A stretch of DNA of 64,000 nt from Citricoccus alkalitolerans (GTDB lineage Bacteria > Actinomycetota > Actinomycetes > Actinomycetales > Micrococcaceae). A program made the translations under genes and the position numbers. Shown piece by piece: positions 49,384 to 58,000 of the stretch (position 1 is the stretch's first letter; each line of letters begins with the position of its first letter). The stretch is taken from NCBI RefSeq assembly GCF_039528175.1, contig NZ_BAAALH010000001.1:186001-250000 (forward strand), given 5' to 3'. Under the pieces are notes generated by a model. It was not told the origin of the DNA, made no database searches, and saw only the letters and a list, made by a program, of their open reading frames with translations.

Positions 49384-50978
49384 GCATCCGGACCGTGCGG
49401 GCCACCGGCATGCGGGGGCACCACGCTACGACGGAGGTCCACACCACCGTCAGCGCCGGCATCCGGCGCGGGCTTGCCTGGAGCACCGTCAGCAGCATGG
49501 TGCTCCGCCTGGGGACCTTCTCAGTGGGCATCTTCCTGGCCCGGATGTTCACGCCGGAGCAGTTCGGGCTGTATGCCGTGGTGCTGACGGTGCAGACGGT
49601 GATGATGACCCTGGCAGACTTCGGGCTGAGCTCGGACCTGATCCGCTCCGCCAACCACCGGGCCAAGGCACCCACCGTGGCCACCATGGCAGTGCTCATC
49701 TCGGCGGTCCTCACCGGGGCCATGGCCGCCGGGTCAAGCTGGCTGGCGGAGGTGCTGGGCGCACCCGGAACGGGGCCGGTCCTCGCGGTGATGTCGCTGA
49801 CCCTGTTGATCGCCGGTATCGGTGTGGTCCCCTATGCCACCCTGCAGAGGACCTTCCGGCAGAAGCAGGTCTTCGTCATCGCGGTGGCTGACTTCGTGGT
49901 CGGTACCGTCCTGCTGGTGGCCCTGGTGCTCGGCGGCTGGGGAGTCATGGCCCTCGCGGTGTCCCGCGTGGTCGCCCAACTCGTGGCCGTCATCCTGCAA
50001 TTCGTCTTGTCGGGGGAACGCCCCCGCTTTGGCTTCAACCGGTCCCTCGCCAAGGGCGTCTGGCTCTTCGGACTGCCGGTGGCCGGGGCCAACCTGTTGT
50101 CCTGGGTGCTGCTGGGGGCGGACAAGGTCCTCGTCTCCTCCCTGGCCGGTGCCACCGTGCTCGGGTTCTATTTCCTGGCGTTCAACATCTCCAACTGGCC
50201 GATGAGCGTGCTCGGCCAGGTCGTCCGCTCGGTCTCCCTGCCGGCCTTCTCGCGAGTCGCCTCCGGCCCGAAGGACCGCTCGCTGGCCACAGCGCTGGCC
50301 CCCGTGTGGGCCCTCTCGGTGTTGGTGGCCAGCATGCTGGTGTTCCTGGCGGGGCCGGTCATCGAGTTGGTCTACGGAACCCGCTGGTTGGCCGCGACGC
50401 CACTGTTGATGGTGCTGGCCGCCTTCGGCGCGCTGCGCACGGTCCTGGACTTGTCCACCTCCTACCTGCTGGCCCGCGGCGAGTCCGGCCGGGTGCTGCG
50501 ATTGCAGGTCGCCTGGATGGTGGTGCTGCTGCCATTGCTGGTGGCAGGCACCCTCACCGGCAGCGGCATCGGTGCCGCCGTGGCCCATGTGGTGTCCAGC
50601 ATCGTCCTGCTCGCGCTGTACGCCCGCTCCCTCGTCGTGGTCGGGGTGGACATCACCGCCGTCTGGGCCGTGTTCTGGCCGCCGCTCCTGGCGATCATCC
50701 CGGCCGCCCTCGCCACCTGGCTCGTCACACTCGCCGGCCCGAATCCATTCGTGGATCTGCTGGTCGGAGGAATCGCCGGCACCGTCGTCTACGGAACGGT
50801 CCTGTACCGGTGGATGCGGCAACGGCTCTCTGAAGCGCGGCTCCTGGGAGCGGACGAGGTCCTCGAGGAGGAGCCTGACACCACCGTCCCCACCGTCCCC
50901 ACCGTCCGGCCGGTCAACGCGAGGATCACCGATCCTGCCGTCCAGCATCCTTCAACCACATCGGAGGCCACCTCTTGA
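49380..50978 (+). CDS. polysaccharide flippase (Wzx-like, MOP superfamily)
   Basis: 532 residues with about 12-14 hydrophobic helices; moves undecaprenyl-linked repeat units across the membrane. The N-terminal RRGLAWSTVSSMVLRLGTF and FLARMFTPEQFGLYAVVLTV segments and LGADKVLVSSLAGATVLGFY are typical of PST-type flippases. The last 50 residues are hydrophilic and Thr/Pro/Val-rich (with a VPTVPTV repeat). ATG at 49380 overlaps the preceding stop, and the next gene starts at a TTG in its stop (TTGA). Confidence 0.9.
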   Translation: MSIRTVRATGMRGHHATTEVHTTVSAGIRRGLAWSTVSSMVLRLGTFSVGIFLARMFTPEQFGLYAVVLTVQTVMMTLADFGLSSDLIRSANHRAKAPTVATMAVLISAVLTGAMAAGSSWLAEVLGAPGTGPVLAVMSLTLLIAGIGVVPYATLQRTFRQKQVFVIAVADFVVGTVLLVALVLGGWGVMALAVSRVVAQLVAVILQFVLSGERPRFGFNRSLAKGVWLFGLPVAGANLLSWVLLGADKVLVSSLAGATVLGFYFLAFNISNWPMSVLGQVVRSVSLPAFSRVASGPKDRSLATALAPVWALSVLVASMLVFLAGPVIELVYGTRWLAATPLLMVLAAFGALRTVLDLSTSYLLARGESGRVLRLQVAWMVVLLPLLVAGTLTGSGIGAAVAHVVSSIVLLALYARSLVVVGVDITAVWAVFWPPLLAIIPAALATWLVTLAGPNPFVDLLVGGIAGTVVYGTVLYRWMRQRLSEARLLGADEVLEEEPDTTVPTVPTVRPVNARITDPAVQHPSTTSEATS

Positions 50979-52192
50979 GCACTGCGACCGCCGTGATCTA
51001 CCACCGCACACTGACCCTGCCCACCCACCGGAACGCCGTTGCCCTCCCCGGTGCCGGCCGCCCCCTCTCCGGCCCTGCCGAGAACACCACCGCCTTCGGA
51101 ACGGCGATGGACAGGACGGGGACCGTGGTGGCCAGCGGCACCGGCGCGTCCGTGCCGCTGGCCACTGTCACCGTGGTGATCCCCTGCTTCAACTACGGCC
51201 GATTCCTGCACGGAGCCATCACCAGCGTGCTGTCTCAGGAGGAGGTCGAGGTGGACGTGGTGGTCGTGGACGACTGCTCCACGGACGACAGCATCCAGGT
51301 CGCCGAGGGTCTCGCCGCTGCCGACGAGCGTGTCCGGGTGGTGCGTCATGCGGAGAACCGGGGCGCCGTACAGACCTTCAATGACGGCTTGGCTGAGGCG
51401 AGGGGCGAGTTCCTCGTGCGGCTGGACGCTGACGACCTGCTGACCCCGGGTTCGCTGGCCCGGGCCGTCCGCCTGGCCCGCCGGTTTCCCTCCGTGGGTC
51501 TGGTGTACGGCCATCCGGTGCACTTCATGGACGGGCAGCGGCTGCCGCCGGCCCGGGACCGGGCCACCTCGTGGACCGTGTGGCCCGGAGCCAGCTGGGT
51601 GCAGGAGCGTTGTGCGGACGGTCGCAATGTCATCACCTCGGCCGAGGTGTTGATGCGCCGCTCCGTGGTGGACCGTGTGGGAGGCCAACGGGACCTGGCC
51701 CACACCCATGACATGGAGATGTGGCTTCGGCTGGCCTCGTTCAGTGACGTCGGGTACGTCCACGGGGCGGACCAGGCGTGGCATCGGGATCACCAGGCCA
51801 GTCTTTCCGCCCGTGAGGTGGACATCGCCGTGGACCTGGCAGAACGGCGGCTGGCCTTCAGCACGCTGTTCTCGGGGGCAGCCGGCAGCCTCCCCTGGGC
51901 CGCGGAGGCGTGCCGGACGGTGAGGGACCGGTTGGACCGGGAAACCCTGGAATCGCTCTCACACGAGGTGGACGCCAACGGTGGGAGCTCTCCGGTGTTC
52001 GCCCGTCTGCTCGAACTGGAGCTGACACCCACCCGCCGGAACCTGACCTCGCGTGATCGCATCCTGCGCCGTGCCGCACGCTCCCGCGGTCCGGCTGACC
52101 GCGCGATGTCCCTAAGTCGCCGAGCCGCCGCCCGGTTCCGGCGGGAACGGGAGTTCCGTACCTGGCACCAGAACGGGGTGTACTTCAGATGA
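50975..52192 (+). CDS. glycosyltransferase family 2
   Basis: 405 residues. A low-complexity leader of about 60 residues precedes the GT-A domain: VTVVIPCFNYGRFLHGAITS, VVVVDDCSTDDSIQ and the metal-binding RLDADDLLTPGSL. The C-terminal third is Arg-rich and helical. The TTG start, overlapping the Wzx stop, is unusual in this operon; an internal ATG at 51107 would give a shorter protein that still keeps the whole GT domain. Donor and acceptor unknown. Confidence 0.88.
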   Translation: MSTATAVIYHRTLTLPTHRNAVALPGAGRPLSGPAENTTAFGTAMDRTGTVVASGTGASVPLATVTVVIPCFNYGRFLHGAITSVLSQEEVEVDVVVVDDCSTDDSIQVAEGLAAADERVRVVRHAENRGAVQTFNDGLAEARGEFLVRLDADDLLTPGSLARAVRLARRFPSVGLVYGHPVHFMDGQRLPPARDRATSWTVWPGASWVQERCADGRNVITSAEVLMRRSVVDRVGGQRDLAHTHDMEMWLRLASFSDVGYVHGADQAWHRDHQASLSAREVDIAVDLAERRLAFSTLFSGAAGSLPWAAEACRTVRDRLDRETLESLSHEVDANGGSSPVFARLLELELTPTRRNLTSRDRILRRAARSRGPADRAMSLSRRAAARFRREREFRTWHQNGVYFR

Positions 52193-53499
52193 GCACGAGC
52201 ACGGTCATCAGGACCCTGGGCGAACGGATCCAGCGTGACGGCTGGGCCGGCGCAGCGCGGTCTGCCTCCCGGAAGGCCGCCGAACTCGCCGGCCATCGTC
52301 TGGCCTGGGACGAGCCCTCGCTACCCTTGGCTGCCAAGGACATCCACGACGCCGGCCCGGTCCCCGCCCAGCCGGGACGCACGGTGGACCGGTTGCGCGT
52401 GGGGATCGTCTGCTTCCCTCCCAGCGCCGGTTCCGGCGGGCACACGACCCTGTTCCGGATGGTCCGCGCCCTCGAGGAACGAGGACACCACTGCACCCTG
52501 GTGTTCTACGATCCCCTGGCGGGGGATGTGGACCGCCACCAGCCGGTGATCCGCCGTGCCTGGCCGGACCTGGAAGCGGACATCGCCAGTGTGGACGACG
52601 GCTTCGGCAGCTACGACGCCGTGGTGGCCAGCTCCTGGGAGACCGCCCACGTGGTCGCCAGCAGGAACCGGACCGCGATCGGCTTCTACTTCATCCAGGA
52701 CTACGAGCCCTTCTTCTTCCCCCACGGGTATCTGTACGACCTGGCGGAGTCCAGCTACGCCCTCGGCCTGCAAAACATCGCATTGGGCGGCATGGTGGCC
52801 ACCGAGATGCGCCGCCAGCGGGGCCTGGAACCGGACCTGCTGGTGCCGTTCGGATGCGACACCGCCACCTACCGTTTGGTGGAGTCTCCAGAACCCCGGC
52901 ACGGCATCGTCTACTACGCCAAGAGGACCGTGGACCGGCGGGGCTATCTGCTGGCCAAGGAGACCTTGGAGCGCTTCCATCGGCTGTGCCCGGACCAGCC
53001 GATCCACATCGTGGGGGACAGAGTGCGGGGCTGGGACATCCCCGTGGAGCAACACGGATCCGTTCCGCCCGCCGCACTGAACCAGTTGTACAACCGCACG
53101 ACCGCCTCCCTGGCCATGTCCTTCACCAACGTTTCCCTGGTTCCCGGCGAACTGCTGGCCGCCGGCAACGTCCCGGTCCTCAACGACCTGCCCGGGCCCC
53201 GCCTTGACCTAAACTCTCCGGACGCCGTGTGGGTTCCAGGACGTCCGGACGCCCTGGCCTCAGCCCTCGCCGACGTGGTGCGAGCGGACGCTGCGAGCAT
53301 CGCCAGTCGCGCTCGGCGCCTTGCCCTTCGGCCGCGACCGTCCTGGGCGGTGGCCCAGTCGATGACCGCGGATTTCATCGAGGACACGGTACGGTGCGGC
53401 ACCGTCCCGAAGCCCGGCGAGTACCGCCCGCCTCCAGCGCCTGCCCCGAGCCTGAGTGATCGGGCAGGGCTCCGTACCCCTGGAAGGGAGATCTCATGA
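52189..53499 (+). CDS. glycosyltransferase, WsaF-like GT4
   Basis: 436 residues. GT-B fold with N-terminal RVGIVCFPPSAGSGGHTTLF, and the FYFIQDYEPFFFPHGYLYDL segment typical of WsaF-type rhamnosyltransferases that build S-layer and capsule glycans. A C-terminal donor domain follows with PGELLAAGNVPVLNDL. The resemblance suggests a rhamnose or other 6-deoxysugar donor, but this is inference. ATGA overlaps at both ends. The last 40 residues are Pro-rich. Confidence 0.82.
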   Translation: MSTSTVIRTLGERIQRDGWAGAARSASRKAAELAGHRLAWDEPSLPLAAKDIHDAGPVPAQPGRTVDRLRVGIVCFPPSAGSGGHTTLFRMVRALEERGHHCTLVFYDPLAGDVDRHQPVIRRAWPDLEADIASVDDGFGSYDAVVASSWETAHVVASRNRTAIGFYFIQDYEPFFFPHGYLYDLAESSYALGLQNIALGGMVATEMRRQRGLEPDLLVPFGCDTATYRLVESPEPRHGIVYYAKRTVDRRGYLLAKETLERFHRLCPDQPIHIVGDRVRGWDIPVEQHGSVPPAALNQLYNRTTASLAMSFTNVSLVPGELLAAGNVPVLNDLPGPRLDLNSPDAVWVPGRPDALASALADVVRADAASIASRARRLALRPRPSWAVAQSMTADFIEDTVRCGTVPKPGEYRPPPAPAPSLSDRAGLRTPGREIS

Positions 53500-54416
53500 C
53501 CACCATGGCCGTCATCACCCCCTCATACCGTCCGGACCTGGCCGGATTCCGCAGACTGCACGCCTCGGTCCGCCGCTATACGGACGCCAGCGTGAAGCAC
53601 CACGTGATCGTCCCCGGGCGGGACGCACACCTATACCAGGACATCGGCAGCGATCGTCTCGTGGTCTGGACCTATCAGGACGTGTTGCCCGCCGGTGTGA
53701 CCCCCACCGACCGGCTCGCCCAGGGGACGAAGAGGGTCCCCGGCCTGCCGGCGTCGTTCAACTGTGCCGCCATCAACTGGCGACGGCCCTGGAAGCCGGT
53801 GCGGGGCTGGGTGCTGCAGCAGATCGTCAAGATGTGCCTGGTCGATCACGTGGAGGCAGACGTCTTCGTCAACATCGACTCGGATGTCGTCCTGGTCCGG
53901 CGGCTCGGGCCGGAACACGTTGTCCAGGACGGGACCGTCCGCCTCTATACCCTGGAGAACTCCATCGGCCCGGAGATGCGGCACTACCGATGGGCTGAGA
54001 CCGCCCACGAACTGCTGGGGCTTCCCTGGACCCGCGAGGAGAGCTACCCGGACCACATCGCCGGCCTGGTGTCCTGGGATCCTCGACTGCTGCGCGCCTG
54101 CCTGGACCGGGTCGAAGAGGTGTCCGGGACTACCTGGGCCCAGGCGATCGCGGAACAACTCCAGTTCAGCGAGGACTTCCTCTACGGCACCTACGTACGC
54201 GCCTTCGGCTCCGAGCAGGATCTGCGCTTCCAGCGGGACACCACCCTGTGTCACAGCTACTGGGAAACGGAGGCCATGTCTGCTGACCAGGTGGAGCGCT
54301 TCGTCGCAGGCTTCCGGGACGAGGACCGCGCCGTCCATATCCAGTCCAATACGGAGACAGACGACCAGGTCTTCCGTGCAGTCGTCGAGCGACTGAGCGG
54401 GGCATCACCACGATGA
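53496..54416 (+). CDS. DUF6492 family protein, probable glycosyltransferase
   Basis: 306 residues. MAVITPSYRPDLAGFRRLH opens like a GT-A enzyme, and FVNIDSDVVLVR contains a DxD-like metal motif in the expected middle position (about residue 127). LENSIGPEMRHYRWAE, ESYPDHIAGLVSWD and FSEDFLYGTYVR are conserved-looking segments of the DUF6492 type. The family is uncharacterised; position among glycosyltransferases supports a transferase role. GGAAGGGAG precedes the ATG, which overlaps the upstream stop. Confidence 0.75.
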   Translation: MTTMAVITPSYRPDLAGFRRLHASVRRYTDASVKHHVIVPGRDAHLYQDIGSDRLVVWTYQDVLPAGVTPTDRLAQGTKRVPGLPASFNCAAINWRRPWKPVRGWVLQQIVKMCLVDHVEADVFVNIDSDVVLVRRLGPEHVVQDGTVRLYTLENSIGPEMRHYRWAETAHELLGLPWTREESYPDHIAGLVSWDPRLLRACLDRVEEVSGTTWAQAIAEQLQFSEDFLYGTYVRAFGSEQDLRFQRDTTLCHSYWETEAMSADQVERFVAGFRDEDRAVHIQSNTETDDQVFRAVVERLSGASPR

Positions 54417-55798
54417 CCACGCTCAGCACGGCCCCGGCACCGCCCGGCCATCTGGCAGCTCGCCCCACGGGCGGGCCCCTGGTGCTGCGATGGACGATGT
54501 TCCTGGTGGTGGGATTCCCCGCCTATCTGGTCCTGGAACCGGTGGGGGCCTCTGGTGGGGTGGCCCAGCTGCTGGCGCTCTGCCTGATGGGCCTCTGGCT
54601 GTCATCGGCGGTGTTCGGACGATTCTCCCTCTGGGAGTTCCGGCATCCGGCTCGCGTGGGCATGATGGTCTGGCTCCTGGTCTCGCTGCTGAGCTACGCC
54701 TCGTTGATGGCGGGAATGAGCGGAACCTCGACGGTGGTGGAACGGGCATCTGCTGACCGATGGCTGCTGTTGTTGGTGGCCGGGATCGGCCTGACCCTGT
54801 CCGTCACCCAGTGCCTGCTGACCCGCGAGGACGTTCGGAGGGCAGTCGGTTGGATGCTGGCCGGGGCCAGCGTGTCCGGCTTGGTGGCGGCGTTGCAGTT
54901 CACGACTCTGACGAATCCCGTCGACTGGATTGCCACGTTCCTGCCGGGCTTCCAGGACAACGGGTCCGGCACGCCATTCCAGCCCCGCGGGGCTTTCACC
55001 CGGGTGGCCGGCATGACCATGCATCCCATCGAACTGGGCGTGGTGAGCAGCATGCTGCTACCCCTGTCGATTTGGTGGGGCCTGTTCTCCACATGGTCCA
55101 AGGCCTGGCGGCGGTGGGTCCCGGCCGCCATGCTGGCGATCTGTTGCGTCGCCACCGTCTCCCGATCGGCCATGCTGGGCCTCGTCGTCAGCGCTGCGGT
55201 GATGATCCCGTACCTTCCCCGGACCGCGCGACGGTGGGCCATGGTGGCCGCCCCGACGTTCCTGATCGTGTTGTTCGTGGCCATCCCGGGGATGGTGTCC
55301 ACCCTCTTCGGCACCGCCACCGCGGGCAGTTCGGACCCGTCCATCACGGCCAGGACCGATGACTACCCACTGGCGTGGACGCTGTTGGTCCAGCAGCCGG
55401 TCTTCGGCTACGGGCCCGGAACCTGGATGCCCGTCAATGCCATGGACATTTTTGACAACGAATACCTCTTCACAGCCGTCACCATGGGCGTCGTGGGACT
55501 GGCCGGACTGGTGATCTACCTGCTGGTGCCCGCGCTGGCGTCGATGCTGGCGGCCCGATACGCCCCGGACCCCGAACTGCGGCTGCTGGCAGGGAGCGTT
55601 GCCGCTGCCATGTTCGTGGCCCTTGTCTCCTCGGCTGCGTTCGATTCGATGTCCTTCAAGACCTTTGCCCTCCTGGTGCCGATCTTCGTCGGCCTGGCGG
55701 GCACAGTCTGGCTTCTCGTCCTGCAACACCGCAATCAGACCCCGGGGATCGAGCGATCCACTGGAAACCACAGCAATCCGCAAGAAATACGGAGGTAG
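54413..55798 (+). CDS. O-antigen ligase/polymerase-like membrane protein (Wzy-type)
   Basis: 461 residues with about 11-12 membrane helices and one larger external loop (about 295-345) in the second half, the Wzy/WaaL pattern. Motifs in that area include RSAMLGLVVSAAVMI and TDDYPLAWTLLVQQPVFGYG with conserved Arg/Gly. In a Wzx/Wzy pathway it would polymerise repeat units on the outer face of the membrane. The ATG overlaps the DUF6492 stop. Distinguishing polymerase from ligase by sequence is not possible. Confidence 0.83.
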   Translation: MTTLSTAPAPPGHLAARPTGGPLVLRWTMFLVVGFPAYLVLEPVGASGGVAQLLALCLMGLWLSSAVFGRFSLWEFRHPARVGMMVWLLVSLLSYASLMAGMSGTSTVVERASADRWLLLLVAGIGLTLSVTQCLLTREDVRRAVGWMLAGASVSGLVAALQFTTLTNPVDWIATFLPGFQDNGSGTPFQPRGAFTRVAGMTMHPIELGVVSSMLLPLSIWWGLFSTWSKAWRRWVPAAMLAICCVATVSRSAMLGLVVSAAVMIPYLPRTARRWAMVAAPTFLIVLFVAIPGMVSTLFGTATAGSSDPSITARTDDYPLAWTLLVQQPVFGYGPGTWMPVNAMDIFDNEYLFTAVTMGVVGLAGLVIYLLVPALASMLAARYAPDPELRLLAGSVAAAMFVALVSSAAFDSMSFKTFALLVPIFVGLAGTVWLLVLQHRNQTPGIERSTGNHSNPQEIRR

Positions 55799-55801
55799 AC
55801 C

Positions 55802-56587
55802 ATGGATCCGCTGATAGTTCTCAAGACCATGTGGACGCACAAATGGGTCACCATCCCCCTGGTGCTGATCACGGTTTTGGCCTGCGCCTACGGAATGCTG
55901 TGGGCTCCACGGAGTTATGAATCCAGGGCTACCTTCGCGCTGGCCATGCCGTCAGTGCCCAGCGAGGAACAGCTGCAGGATGATCCGGAGCTCGCGGCCA
56001 AGAACGCGGACAATCCGTACCTGCGGTGGCGGGACACCTCTCTGCTGGCCCAGGTGGTGATCGCCCGGGTGAACTCCACCGCGGTGGGTGAGAAGCTCGA
56101 GGAACGGGGCCTGGCCTCCGAATTCGAGTTGATGCCTCCAGACGGTACCTCCTCCGGCATGATGAACCTGACCGTGGAGGGGGCAACACCCGAAGTGGCC
56201 ACGGAGACCGTGGCATTCCTGAGCGAGGAGTTCACCCAGATCATGCGTGAGGTGCAGAAGATCAACGAGGCCGATGACTTGTACCTGATCGAGGCGCTGC
56301 CCATCAGCGGCCCCACACCGGCGCAGGAGGTGTTCTCCAGTCGACTCCGGTTCACCGCGATCCTGGGCGTTGCCGGGATGGTGCTCCTGTTCGGGGCGGT
56401 CTCGCTGGCGGAGTCGATTGCGGCGAGCCGCCGCCGGACTCGTTCTGCCCCGGCCGACTCGGCTGCGGACCGTCATGAGTTCCTGCCCGACGGCCCGATC
56501 ATTGATGCCGTCCCGGGCTACCGCTCTCCCCGGGAGGACCGAGTCCTGGCGGACGCCATCTCGGTTCCGCACAGTGTCAGCCGCTAG
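55802..56587 (+). CDS. Wzz-like chain-length/polysaccharide co-polymerase, kinase domain absent
   Basis: 261 residues with helices near both ends (WVTIPLVLITVLACAYGML at about 15-33; FTAILGVAGMVLLFGAVSLA at about 184-203) and a mostly helical external domain between, the Wzz/PCP topology. The C-terminal cytoplasmic tail (about 55 residues) lacks a P-loop and a tyrosine cluster, so there is no fused BY-kinase, and no separate kinase gene is seen in the locus. GGAGG lies six bases before the ATG, three bases after the polymerase stop. Confidence 0.8.
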   Translation: MDPLIVLKTMWTHKWVTIPLVLITVLACAYGMLWAPRSYESRATFALAMPSVPSEEQLQDDPELAAKNADNPYLRWRDTSLLAQVVIARVNSTAVGEKLEERGLASEFELMPPDGTSSGMMNLTVEGATPEVATETVAFLSEEFTQIMREVQKINEADDLYLIEALPISGPTPAQEVFSSRLRFTAILGVAGMVLLFGAVSLAESIAASRRRTRSAPADSAADRHEFLPDGPIIDAVPGYRSPREDRVLADAISVPHSVSR

Positions 56588-56614
56588 GCGAGCAGAGCGC
56601 CAGGGAGCGTGGTC

Positions 56615-57991
56615 GTGACCGTGTGGCACGCTGGGAGACGGATGAGGGCCATGGCCACGGCGATGGCCCTCATCCTCGTGGTCTCGGCGTGCCTTCCCGC
56701 CGGATCTGAACCGGATACCGGGTCCAGTGCTGCCCGCGGTCCGCATCTTCCGGAGGGTGTCTTGCTGGAGGAGCCCGATGGTGGCACCGACTTCTTCACG
56801 GGGTTTGAGAACGGGCTGCCGTCCGGACCGGAGTATGTCCCGATCGGCTTGTGGCTTGGATCCGTGACCTCCTCCGAGGAAGCGCTCCAGGAACGGCGGC
56901 TTGGACTGAACCTGTACGTGGACCTGTCCGTGGATTCCGGATTGGGATTTCTGGGTGAGGGCCAGTACGCGCTGACCTCGTGGCCCGATCCGGCTGCTAG
57001 GGGGGCCGTTCTGGGGGATGAAGTGGACATGTGGGCGGGCCCTGGCCACGGGGCGTGGACTGGAGACTTTCCCGGCCAGGGCGAGATATGCGCCGTTCCG
57101 GGAACCGACTGCGGATACTCGGTGCAGGACGATCTGGCGGCGAACGTTCCCCCACACGCCATGACCTACTCCAACCTCGGCAAGGGCGTGACGTTCTGGC
57201 AGACGGATGCGGAGGCTGCCGGGTTCGTCAACGGAGCCCATGATGTAGTGTCCGCGGACAACTACTGGTTCACGGACCCGAACATCTGTGGTGCCCAGGA
57301 GGGTGGGACCATGCTGGCGGAGCCCCGGGACCTGACTGATGCGCAGTGCCGCCTGCCCGCCAATTACGGGTGGACGGTGGACCGGGTCCGGTCCCTCGTG
57401 GATCCGCACGGTTCGAAGCCGGTCTGGGCGTTCGTGGAAGTGGGGCAGCCCTGGGATCTCGGCACACTGGACCCGCCTGAGGTGGCCCAGATCCGTGCAG
57501 CGGTCTGGTCCAGTCTGGTCCATGGAGCCCGGGGCATCGTGTACTTCGGCCACAGCTTCGGTGGGCCGTGTCCGAGCTTCCACGTGTTGCGCGACTGTGG
57601 TGACGATCTCGCCGAGGGGATCGCGGAGATCAACGCCGGTGTGACGGACCTGGCCCCGGTGCTCAACTCTCCCTCCCTGACGGGCGCACTCACCGTGGAG
57701 GGTGCTGCTGACGCCGTGGTGAAGGCGCACGAGGGTGACCTCTACGTCCTGGCCACCGCAGCCTCACCGGCACCGGGGGAGGTGTCTTTCCGCCTGGACT
57801 GTGTTCGAGCCCCAGGTGGGGAGGATGGTGGTGCCGCACCTGTGCCTGAAGCCGCACCCGTGCCTGAAGGGGCCACCGTGGTGGGGGAGGGCCGGACCGT
57901 TCCCGTGCACTCGGGCAGTTTCACCGATACCTTCGCCGACGGCAACGCCGTCCATCTCTACCGGTTCACCGGCAACGACTGTGGACTGTGA
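56615..57991 (+). CDS. secreted lipoprotein, possible glycoside-hydrolase-like fold
   Basis: 458 residues. The signal peptide ends in a lipobox (MALILVVSACLPAG, Cys about residue 25), so the protein is anchored to the outer membrane face. The mature part reads like a TIM-barrel hydrolase (YVPIGLWLGSVTSSEEALQE, PVWAFVEVGQPW, WSSLVHGARGIVYFGHSFGG) with several cysteines; a C-terminal beta domain contains the duplicated PVPEAAPVPEGA. Glycosidases in polysaccharide operons trim or release polymer; I cannot name a family. The start GTG 56615 is chosen for AGGGAG seven bases upstream; GTG 56609 is too close to it. Last gene of the operon. Confidence 0.7.
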   Translation: MTVWHAGRRMRAMATAMALILVVSACLPAGSEPDTGSSAARGPHLPEGVLLEEPDGGTDFFTGFENGLPSGPEYVPIGLWLGSVTSSEEALQERRLGLNLYVDLSVDSGLGFLGEGQYALTSWPDPAARGAVLGDEVDMWAGPGHGAWTGDFPGQGEICAVPGTDCGYSVQDDLAANVPPHAMTYSNLGKGVTFWQTDAEAAGFVNGAHDVVSADNYWFTDPNICGAQEGGTMLAEPRDLTDAQCRLPANYGWTVDRVRSLVDPHGSKPVWAFVEVGQPWDLGTLDPPEVAQIRAAVWSSLVHGARGIVYFGHSFGGPCPSFHVLRDCGDDLAEGIAEINAGVTDLAPVLNSPSLTGALTVEGAADAVVKAHEGDLYVLATAASPAPGEVSFRLDCVRAPGGEDGGAAPVPEAAPVPEGATVVGEGRTVPVHSGSFTDTFADGNAVHLYRFTGNDCGL

Positions 57992-58000
57992 CGGCCTCCC

